The position numbers and the translations under genes are program-made. From positions 1,674,001 to 1,738,000 of the forward strand of contig JANTQA010000023.1 in NCBI GenBank assembly GCA_027625915.1: DNA of 64,000 nt, given 5' to 3'. The notes under the pieces are model-generated. The model had not been told where the DNA came from, made no database searches, and saw nothing but the letters and a program-made list of their open reading frames with translations. Origin of the DNA: Anaeramoeba flamelloides (taxonomy: Eukaryota; Metamonada; Anaeramoebidae). Shown piece after piece: positions 36,369 to 47,293 of the stretch (position 1 is the stretch's first letter; each line of letters opens with the position of its first letter).

Positions 36369-39300
36369 TTATTTTGTTAAATTTTTTTCTAAAAGTTGGA
36401 TTATTTCTTTTTTTGAAATTGCCTTTTCAAATTTTTTATTTTCAATTTTCCAGTTATTTAATTTTAACAATTCAAGTAAATTATCCCATTTCTTATTGTA
36501 TAAATTTATATTTTCTTTTTCTTTTAATAAAATTTGTTTTAAAATTAATAATAATTCACAAATCAGAATTTCGATTTTGGGGATTGAAACACACTTTTGA
36601 ATAAAATTTAAGGAAAATTTGATTGCTTGGTCAAAAGAATTTAACTTTTCATTTTCTGAAGACAATTCTTGATTTGGCTTAATATAATCTTCTTTTGGAT
36701 ATTCCCCGTTAGGTATCAAACTTCTTACATTTTCCATGAATTTTGTTTCAGCGATTGAAATTAAAGATCGATCATAAACTAATGTCAAGGCTTTATATAG
36801 GTCTGTCATTTTATCTTGGACATTTAAATCTAATTCAAAAATGGCTGAGGATAGGCAAGTGCAAGCAATTTCATTTAACGAATTGACAAGTTGAAAACGG
36901 TTACCTTGTGTTGGCCCAGAATAAGTTTTCTGTTTTAGGGCGTCTATCATCAACTGGGGGATTTTATTTGGTATGACAGAATTACTTGAAAAGAGTGATG
37001 TATCAAAGGTATTATTCATTAATAATTCCCAAATGATTACTCCGAAAGAAAATAAATTTGAAGTTTCTGTTTGCTTTTCTGTTAAATAAACGTTATGTAT
37101 CTGGCTATATTTGTAATCAGTTTTTTTCAATAAATTATTAATTTTAATTTGAAACCCATCATTTATTTGGATACATGAACTATCCAACCCTCGGTGATAA
37201 AAGTTGCATTTTCGACTTAGAAAGTTAAGTATATTACATATTTGTCGCGCAATGGATAATATCACCAAGGGGTCAAAAACTAAACGATTTTGATTGTACA
37301 TAATTATCAAATCTCTCAATGTTCCATATTTATTACACTCCCTTATTGTACTGATTTGTAATATATTGGAATCTTCTCGTGATAGAAAGTATCCATGAAT
37401 TTGCGATATAAATTCTTTACCCCGATCGCTTTGAGAATGGCCAATGATTTTTAAATATTTTGCTATAAAATTGTTTCGGATTTCATAATCTAAATATTGG
37501 TTACAAATATAATACTTTGATTGGTATTTACATAACGATGCAATTGTATTTTGGGTTGTTTTAATGTTTTTTAAATATTCAAATTTTCCATCATTATAAT
37601 CAATCCAATTTGAAAACAGATATGTTTCTTTTTCAATTTTTTTGAATTCTTCATAAATCATTTTTTTGTTATCAGAATGCTTTTGTTTTATATCCTTTAA
37701 TTTAAGATACAAATAATATATAACAGGATTTGTATTTTCGTAATTTTCCAATTTGTGAAAGACATTATTTTCTGCATTTAAATAATATAAACAAAATAAT
37801 GGAACATTTCCATATTGCGCTGCTAAGATAATTGGATTTTTTTGATTCTGAAGACGATATTTTAATGGCGGATTCTTGGAAACTAGTAATTTTGCTAGCC
37901 AATAATTTGAATAATATACACACAAATGAAGAAGATTAAGTTTTTTTCCATTGTACACTTTGATTAATTTAAATTTAGAATCTGCCAAAATGTTAATTTC
38001 TTCTTTAAACTCGTTACTAATTGCTATATCAAATAATCTCTGTAAAAATCAAGAATAAGTGTTATAATTAGAGTGTTTTTTTTTATTTTTTTTTATTAAT
38101 ATAATGATTTTAATTATTTTGGAATTGTTAAAATATCTATTGTTATTTAAAAAAAAAAAAAAACTAAGGACACATTTTTTAAAAGATAAAATCTCATTCA
38201 GGATCACAGAAACGGAGTGAGTGGAGTTTTTAGGAATTGCAAATTAATAAAAAAATTGAAAAGAAATAAAATGTTGATAAATAATGATGAAAAATAATTA
38301 AATAATCAAATAGTACTATTAGAGTTGAGTTTAAGGATGGTGTAACCTAATAAATTCTGAATCTACAACCCAAATTACAAATATTTCTGTTGGTTTAAGT
38401 GATTACGATGAATTACTGAAGCATTAAAATATTTGTAATTTGGGTTGTATATTTCGAATTTATTAGGTTACTCCTATCCTTAGTACACATTTTTTTAAAA
38501 TAAATTTGACATTTTTTTCGAAATAGTTTTAAACTATATTCCAAAAATTTGGGCACAGTTTAAACAGTTGAAAGAATAACAATACTGCACTTTAAATTCA
38601 ATTTAGAAATAATTTTGATTTTATAAACTATTTCATTTTTTGTCTTTTTTGTTTTGTTTTCCTTTCCTTTTTTGTAGTTACGTAATCTGTTTCCTAAGAT
38701 CTGGAATTTTTTTTCAATGGTTGATAGAAGGTTAGTGTTGAGTTTGTTAAATTGAAAAATCAGATACAATTGGTAGATGGTATGTTAGCATTTGATCGAT
38801 CAACAATTGTTGGTGAAATTTCAACAAATTAACCAATATATTTTTTGTTCAGCTCGTTTCATTATTTTGGACACACCTGTTTTTATTTTTTTGTTTTATA
38901 TTTTTTTCTTTTATTTGGATGAAAATGATTACTTATTAAAACATTAATACTGGGTAACTTAAATGTGGTTTATTATATTAGGTTTGGAAAAATACAATAA
39001 ATTGAGTGTTTTTTTTGCCTATTTTTGATTTTGGATGTTTCCAAATTTTTGGAATGGGGTTTAATATCCCTTATCTACCCGAATCTGCCATTCTGGTTTT
39101 TCAAAATATTATCACACTCTCGGAGTAGAATTTGAACGTGTCAAAAAATTAAAAATTGGAAATGGTTAATCTAGGGCAGATAATGGATATATGTATGTAT
39201 ACTGATAATTTCTTTAATTTTGAGAAAATAATTGTATTATTGCTCCACTAATAATATATTAGTTTGTAAAGTCTATTTTTTTGACACAACAATATCATTA

Positions 39301-40938
39301 AATTAAATTGGCAAGTTATTAACACTTTTTAAAATGTTTGAGTCAAATGATCTAATTGTTAAAAAATCTTTAATTTATTACAAATCTCTCAAAAATATTT
39401 TCTAATTATTCTCAATTTACACAATTACGATCATTTTTATTTGTTATTGTAAAGCACTTATAAAAACTGCGACAATAAAAAACGAATTATTCTTGTCCTT
39501 GAAAATTAATCTATATAAATTTTTCAACTGTTTTCTAGATACTTTTGAAAGCTTTTTTGCTCTATTTTTTTAAAATAAATAAAAATTAAAAGATTTTGGA
39601 AAAAAAAAAAAAAAAAAAATATATATTTACATCAATTTCATAATTTTCGAGTTGTTTGTGATTTATATTGGGTAAATTTGCTAACCAATTTCTTATTTCT
39701 TCTCTTTTATTTTGTTCTATGTTTTCAAGGGGGTTTAATAAATTTGTTTTAGAATACTTTTGTATCAATTGTTTAATTCGTTTGGATTTTGTAAGCAAGA
39801 AAGACGTCATTCCCCTTTTCCCAATTTCGTTCACATCTACACCTGATTCTAATAATAATTTCACTTTTTTTGTGTCTCCACTAAAGGAGTAATTAACGAA
39901 AATATTTGACTTGTTCCTTTTTATTAAACTGGCATTATATTTGAGAAGAATTTTGAGAATATTCGTCTGGTTGTCTTTAAGTGCTTGCTCAATCGGAGTT
40001 TTGTCATGGAAATTTAACACGTTGGGATCAGCGCCAAGCTCTAATAAAGCTTCTAAACATTCTTCATTTGAACTCATCACTGCAGTATGTACTGCTGAGA
40101 GGAAATGATTTTTTCTGTTCAGATCGATCTTTAATTCATGAAGCAAACGGATTAACTCAACAGAGCCATTTTCAATGGCATAAAATAAAAATTTTTTAGA
40201 GATCTTTTTATTATACTTTGCTAGGATTTTAATGTATTTACAGGCTTTGTCAAATTTTCGGCTCTGAATGTACATCTTAATTTTTTGTTTTGATTTGATT
40301 TTTTCGTTTGACAAATTATCTGAATTTTCATCATCCATATTCATCAAATCATTTACTTCAGCTAAAGTTTCTTGATCCAAGTCTTCTTCTCCTTCAGACT
40401 TTATTTGATCTTGTTCAGATTTAGAATTTTCAAGATTTTCTTCTTCTTTTATTTTGTTGTCTGACAACTCTTTTTCTTTTTCTTCTTTGATTTTTTTTTC
40501 TTCGTTTTTTTTTTCTTCTTTTTCTTTAGTTTCTTCTTCTTTATTTTGTATGTCTGTTTTTTTTATGTTTGTATTAAGATTAATAAGGTTTGGTATTGTC
40601 TCTTCTTCAGATTTTTGTTTTGTTGTTTGTGGTTTTTTGTTTTCAAGTGGGACGAAGTTTGGTTTGAATTCGTTCTTCACAAAGGGACATAAAGGATCGT
40701 TTATTTCTTTTTCTTTATCCAGTTCTGTTACAGAATAAATTGTTGCATCATTTAAATCCCATTTACTTTTCATTAAGCAAAGCCATGATTGTTCTTTTGT
40801 GATTTCAACTAAACCGCAAAGTTGGGTTATTAGTTCCAGTTTGTTTTTTGTAAGATTTGACATTGATAATAAAAATCCAAAAAATGATTTTGACGAAATA
40901 ATCCCCAAATCATTCAAATACTTTAAAATGGTGAACAT
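36369..40938 (-). CDS. UBA-like, ankyrin-repeat, TKL-like pseudokinase protein
   Basis: Exon 1 runs 40938-39631 (436 codons, phase 0, donor GTAAAT). Exon 2 runs 38039-36369 after acceptor TTTTTACAG, also phase 0. The join gives 992 residues. Residues about 28-70 look like a UBA/CUE helix bundle (ITQLCGLV ... WDLNDATIYSV). A Lys/Glu linker follows, then ankyrin repeats (such as AVHTAVMSSNEECLEALLEL and GADPNVLN) that continue across the splice site (LLHLCVYYSNYWLAKLLVSK). The C-terminal half is a kinase fold: a hinge-like TLRDLI segment, FYHRGLDSSCIQI in place of the HRDLKPxN loop, and NLFSFGVIIWELL as the APE-to-helix-F region. The catalytic Asp is Gly (about residue 719) and no DFG is present, so it should be catalytically dead. 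A signalling scaffold role is inferred. The 1.6 kb intron carries two mobile elements. Treating the two exons as one gene rests on phase and continuity of ankyrins. Confidence 0.75.
38331..38482. mobile_element. Foldback element with 55 bp arms
   Basis: Arm 38331-38386 starts TTAAGGATGGTGTAACCTAA and arm 38428-38482 is its complement ending TTAGGTTACTCCTATCCTTA. Only a few mismatches lie along about 55 bp, with a 41 bp loop. It sits in the intron of the ankyrin-pseudokinase gene and has no coding capacity. Confidence 0.85.
38532..39061 (-). mobile_element. MITE family A, copy 1 (mariner-derived)
   Basis: The ends AACTATATTCCAAAAATTTG and, on the other strand, AACCCCATTCCAAAAATTTG form inverted terminal repeats flanked by TA (38530-38531 and 39062-39063). 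The interior matches 44027-44565 in reverse orientation, including the translated words RLRNYKKGKENKTKKTKNEI and KIIS. The ends resemble those of the mariner relic at 9068-10091. It is nonautonomous, about 530 bp, and lies within the intron of the pseudokinase gene. Confidence 0.8.
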
Positions 40939-41006
40939 TGTGAATAAAGTTCTGAGGTTGTCTTCAGTAATCTTTCAATTCCAAGATTTCCATTCAGATT
41001 TCTTTT

Positions 41007-41345
41007 TAAGGGAGCTGTATTTTTTTAAAAAAAAAATGAAATCTTGTTGAGATTAATAAAAAAATTTTTTTTTGTAATTTGTGTCTCGAATTAAGAAATG
41101 GAGGAGTTAATCTTATCTAAACAATTTATTCATTTTGAGTCTATTTTTTGAAATCAAAATTCCACTTTTTTACAATATAAAAATCAATAAAGTAACCTAT
41201 TATTTTTATTAACAATCAAGATAATCCTTGAAAATGTTGAATGTATCTTTCTTTTTATGATTGAAACGTCTTGATTTTGAAAAAAAAATTTTTTTGGTTA
41301 TTATTTTTAATTACTATTATTTTATAATTGAAAAAAATGAAATTT
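41007..41345 (+). repeat. Dispersed repeat C, copy 2
   Basis: Direct copy of 34861-35195, with the same order of anchor words. It begins about 70 bp upstream of the ATG of the ankyrin-pseudokinase gene, so it occupies that gene's 5' flank. Confidence 0.7.
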
Positions 41346-41590
41346 TGTGTTCACTTTCCCAAAATATTTTTCTAATTTAGAAGTTGAAAGAAAATCAAAA
41401 GATCTTTACAAAATCATTTAGAAATTATATTTCTAGACAATAAATTAAAAATAAGTAGATGACTCTACGACGAAATGTTTATTCTGGTTATTTGATTGTA
41501 GCAGCAATAATTAATATTCATTCAATAATTCTTATAATAAAAAAGTTTTTCAAGAAATTATATCTATAAAAAATTATGAAAGTAACTTTA

Positions 41591-42022
41591 CCGTTTTGGA
41601 AAAAAAGTGAAACAGGGGAAAAAAGTGAAACATGGTTTTTCATTCGGAAAATTAATAGAACCTGAAAATGAAAAGTAAAATCAATCAAAAAATGCAACCA
41701 ATTAACTTCAAATAATAATCCATTATATTATTTTCAAACAAATACAACAAATACAATTTAAATCTACTTGATATATCCAAATTGTCGATGTGGTTTTTCG
41801 AGATCGCAAAAATAGTCAATTTTTTGAACAAATTTTTAATAATTGATCAATCAAAGAAAAATCCCTTCAAAAGATAGTATTAAAAAAATTGTTATTGTGT
41901 TGAATCCTTCATTTCGTATTTATTTATTTATTTATTCTTTTTTTTAATTGATCTTAATTTGAATTTTCAGGTTCTATTAATGTTCCCTATGAAAAACTGT
42001 GTTTCACTTTTTTTCCACAATG
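41591..42022. mobile_element. MITE family I with 60-80 bp terminal inverted repeats
   Basis: The left end from CCGTTTTGGAAAAAAAGTGA to about 41668 pairs with the right end 41963-42022 through AGTGAAACA, GTTTTTCAT and ATTAATAGAACCTGAAAAT. The left arm holds an extra tandem copy of GGAAAAAAGTGAAACA that the right arm lacks. TTA lies outside both ends (41588-41590 and 42023-42025). About 430 bp, noncoding. It is just beyond the 3' end of the Pumilio gene. Confidence 0.8.
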
Positions 42023-42404
42023 GTTAATAGTAATTCAAAAAAACTGTTTTGACATCTTGAAATTGAAAATACTGCAATAATATGATTTATAAAAATTAGA
42101 ATTTTTTTGTAAAAGAGGCTTTATAAAAATAAATTATTGTTTTTCTAAAAGTTTGAAACATTTTTTGACAAATAAAAAAAATACAAATCGTAAAAAATTT
42201 AAATTTTGTTTTGTTTTATTTTTGGGTGTAAAAATAATTTTGTTTTCAAAGATTATATATATCTAAATATATATTTATTCAATTTTGTTTCATAATTTAT
42301 CGTATAGAATAGATGATTATATGAATATAAATATTTTTAAAGATCTATTTCTCTAGAATATTCTAATTTATATCTCAATTTATATAAAATTTGTTCATTT
42401 TTAT

Positions 42405-42600
42405 ATGAAATGAATGAGAAAAGATAAGTAAAAAGAGAAAAGAGAAAAGATAATAAAAAGGAAAAAAATAGAAAAGATAAGAAAAAAGAAAATAAGGAAA
42501 AATAAAAAAAAGAAAATAGGAAAATAGGAAAAAAGAAAAAGTATAAAAAGAAAAAAATAAAACTCTAATAATATAAAAAAAAAAAGAAAAAAACTTTCAA
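42405..42600. repeat. 190 bp polypurine tract
   Basis: The plus strand is almost only A and G (GAAAAGATAAG, AGAGAAAAGAGAAAAG and similar words). On the minus strand it is a pyrimidine tract directly after the Pumilio stop codon, so it would form the start of that mRNA's 3' untranslated region. Confidence 0.85.
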
Positions 42601-42605
42601 TTCAA

Positions 42606-45600
42606 TTAATTCATCAAAGAGGATAATTTTTTGATTTTTTCTACAACATGCTTTCCATAAGTGTATCTGGATAATTCTGAAAGATGTGGCCGAATACAAG
42701 TAACAATTTTATTTTTTTCAGAAATGTTTGCAAGATCTAAAATTCTCTGGACTACATAATTTCCATATTGGTCCTTCACCATATCCTTTAAAGACTCGCC
42801 ATCGTTTTCTAAGACCTTTTCAATAATTTTGGATTTTTCTTGGTTTGTGCCATTAAGAAGGCATTTTTCAACAACATTCGAGGCAAATTTATGGAGACTA
42901 AATTCATGCACATTTGGTGTAATTTTTGAGATGATGCAGGATTTTTGTTCTCTTGTTCCTTCGGTTAAAAGGAATTGAATAACATAATTTCCATACTGTT
43001 CTTTAACAAAAGGTGTAATTAATTCAAAGAGTTCTTCCAAAATATTATTCTAGTAAATTAGATAATAAATATAAAATAATAGAAATTGATAAATGGTTTG
43101 TTCAATTATATGAGGTAAATAAAGTTGAATGTTATTTGATAAAAAAAATAAAAAAGTTTCATTAAAATTTAAAAAGTATTTATTTGATATAAAGTAATAA
43201 AAATAGGTTGACAATAATAAAGATGAAAAATGAATAAAAAATAAATTAAAATATTAAATTTTTAATCAAATATTTGAAAAAAACACAAAAATTTAATATA
43301 ATTTCATTTTTCAATGTAATCAAATTCCGTTATAATTTATTCTCAAGTTTCTTTTTTAGAAAATTGTTTATACAAAGTGATGGAAAGGAATAATTTAGAA
43401 AGAATAATTATATATACTCTTTTACAAAGTAATTGGCAACCCAATTTGTTAATTTAATATATTTTCTTCTTAATATTTGATATTAATGAAGAATAAGACT
43501 AATAAACAATTAGATATTGCCCGAGTTATTGTTGAATGTAATGTTCTTTGTTACTGTAAAAATCTATAGAATTCAAACAAAAATGCTTCCAAAATATCAA
43601 ACAAAAAACATATGGAAAATATTTGAAATGAAATTTCTTTTTTTCATTCTTCTCTTATGATGAAAAGAAAAAATAATTATAAATCAATAGAGTACTTTAT
43701 TGTGTTAAACCTTTCAGATATATCTTGATGATTTTTTCAAAATACTTTTTGAAAATTATTCAAATTTTTAGACTTTGTATTTTTTGATTTTAGATTTTAT
43801 AAAAAAACGTCTTTTCTTTTTTATTGATTAATCAGATTGTTCTTTTTGATGATTATCCCAATTCTCCACAATTTACTTCTTTTCTTTTTTTCTTTTTGAT
43901 TAATTTTTGCTGTTTTTTAAAACATTATATCATTAAAAAAAGGTAAAAATGTTGTTAAATATTTATTTTAGATACAAACATTATTATTTTTAATTTTCTC
44001 AGTTGGGCAATCCTTCGTGATATATAAATCCCCATTCCAAAAATTTATACATACTCAAAATCAAAAATAGGCAAAAAAAAAAAATCACAATTTATTGTAT
44101 TTTTCCAAACCTAATATAATAAACCACATTTAAGTTACCCATTATTAATGTTTTAATAAGTAATCATTTTCATCCAAATAAAAGAAAAAAATATAAAACT
44201 CAAAAAAAAAAAAATTTGTGTCCAAAATAATGAAACGAGCTGAACAAAAAATGTATTTGCTAAATTTGTTGAAATTTCACCAACAATTGTTGATCGATCA
44301 AATGATAAGATACCATCAACCAATTGTATCCAATTTTTCTATTTAACAAGCCCAACCCTAACCCTCTATCAACCATTGAAAAAAAATTACAAATCTAACG
44401 AAAACAGATTACGTAACTGGAAAAAAGGAAATGAAGAAACAAAAACAAAAAAGACAAAAAATGAAATAGTTTGTAAAATCAAAATTATTTCCAAATTGAA
44501 TGTAAAGTGTAGTATTGTTATTCTTTCAACTGTTAAAACTGTGTCCAAATTTTTGGAATTTAGTTTACAATAAAATCGGGAAATAAATCTCTTTATATAC
44601 AAAAATAATATAAGGTTTTTCCAAAAAAGTTTGAAATTTTATTTTTAAAAAATCTTTATTAAACTCAATCCCAATATAACTATTCAAATATCAAAAATTG
44701 GTGTTTGTGATTAATTTGTTATTGGTAATAATACAATTTATTTGTTAGTTTGACATTACAACACTAAAAGATATGGAATTTCCTGAACTCGATTTGATAA
44801 GATATTTTATTCGGTGTGAAAATTGTTGATTATTTTTTTTCTTTTTGATCCGAAAAATTCGTTTTCGAAACTGGTTTTATCTCGAACTAATTTTGAATAG
44901 AATGGAAAAACTTATAAAAGTATTTTATTGTTTAAAAAATCCTTTGTACCTTTACACATTTTCAGTTTTTTATTGAAATTGTTCTGAATAATTTTGTTTT
45001 CTCCACAAAAGTGTGTTAAATTTTTTTCTCCATTTTTTCGAATTATTTTGATGAGTAAATTTTGAAATCAACACAATAGGTATTGATTCAATTGGTATTA
45101 ATATTCCACCTAATTTGGTGTTTCCAATTTACGAATAGATCGACTAACATTGTGGATTTTTTATGAAATATAAAAAAAAAAAAAATGTCACCCCTTTTTT
45201 TGGAAATAGCTTATCGCTCTCTCTCTCTCTTTTTATTAAACTTTAAAGGGATACTATTTTGTTCTGCAATGGTTTCAAGTGTCTGTCAAGTATATTAAAA
45301 AATAGTTTAAGTTCATTACTGAATCGAAGTGTCTCCAAAGGTTAACACACGTGATTTGAAACTCAAATAGATTAGCAAGATCCAAATCAAATTTAAAAAA
45401 AAGTTGAATTAATTTATTAAAAAAACTAGAACTCTCAAGATATAAATAATAGTAATAGTAATAATAATACACAGAATTTTGAGTGTTCTTAAAATGGATA
45501 TCGTGAATTTTAATAGTTTTTCCATTTCTTTTGCCATATTAAAAAATTTTAATTTTAATTTTAATTTTTTCTTTTATTGATTTGTTTTTTTTTTTTCTTT

Positions 45601-47260
45601 CATTATTTTAGTATTAATCTTACTTTTTCAATCATAAATAAATTATTTTTTGTTTTTACTGATGGTATTCTCTATTTGCACTTGAAAGTTTTTTAAACGA
45701 ATTATTTTTTCAAAAAAAAAACTTAGTTTTTGTTTTATTTAAATTAATTTTCAAAAAAAAAAAGCAAACAATTCATATAAAAATCAAAATAAATACAAAT
45801 CAGGATAATAGAGGATTTTACGATATCTTTGTCAAGTCATAATAAAAGCTTCAAAAATCACGATTATTTTTATCAAATCGTGATTATATCTATCAAATCG
45901 AGATATTTTATTAAATCACGATATTCTATAAAATCGCGATAATTATCAAAAAATCGTGACAAATTTCAAAATATTGTGATAAAAATTATATTGCGGTATA
46001 ATAGTTGATGGGTTTTTGGGTTAATTCAACAATATTTTTAAAAATAAAGAATTTTGTTTGATCAAAAAAATAGATTCCTTGAAAAAAAAGTTATTCCTTT
46101 AAAAAAACACCAAAAAAGATACTTGATTCAATCAAGGATAAGATCAAAGAATTTTCATTGTATTTTATTTTGATTTGTTTGACATATCTTCTCGATCGAT
46201 CCTCAAGATCAACAAACATAATAAAAAAAGGCAAATAAATATTTTCTCAGTCAATCGTAGTGCTAAAATTGCCCTGAATTGTGTTGAATAAAAGAGCTTC
46301 TAAAACAACCAACCCGTCAGATATTCTTTAAAGAATGAGTTCTTGGGGTGAAAACATTTTCAATATTCTATTTAAGCTTTAAAGGGGTTGGATAACTTTT
46401 CAAAAGCTTACACAACAATCTAGCCACATTATCACCAACTATTTAGATTGTTTAGTACATTTGTTTTCTTTTTGTTCTTCTTCTTCTCTAGATCTTTGTA
46501 TTGGACAGAAAAAACAATTAGAGCTTAAAGGTTTTTTTTTGATCGATCACTAATAAGAAAGAAAGTTCCTCTTTCTTCTTTTTGGTTATTTAAAATTGTG
46601 AAGGTAATAACTCCATTTTAAAAAAACTCACCTATTTTAAATTCAAGTACATTGTTGAAATGGATTATTATTTGTTTGATCATAAAATTCGTCGAAGCTT
46701 TTACTTTTGTAAAAAAAAAAAAGTGAAAAGAAAAAATTTTTTTTCCACTACAAAAAATCACATGCCTTTTATAAAGCTTTATTGTCTTTCATACTTTCAA
46801 ACACTCGAAGGTACTTTACAGCCCTCTTTAAACACTTTTAAACATTTTTAAAGGGTAAAAGCGTTGTAAAATTCAAGAGATTTTTTTTAAGGTGATTTCA
46901 CAAAAAAATAATTTTTCTAATTATCTTAATTTTTATTATATCTCAATAATGTGGAATATCTGTTTTCTGATTTTTTGTGATAAAGTAGGACTAATCGCGA
47001 TTTTTTAAGATTATCGCGATTTTATTTCTAATACCATGATAATACAAGTTATCATCAAAACCTCTAATAAATAAAAGTAATGAACAAATATGTATAATAT
47101 TTTATGAGAAATTTTGGTTGCTGAGTAAAATACGAATAACTTTTTTTATGAGAAACTTTTTGGAAATAAATTACCAAAAAAAAAAAAAAACTTTTGAGGT
47201 TAAAAATTAACAACAAAATGTGTATGAAATCAGAACCCATAAAGAATGAGTAAAAAAGTG

Positions 47261-47293
<33 letters not shown>

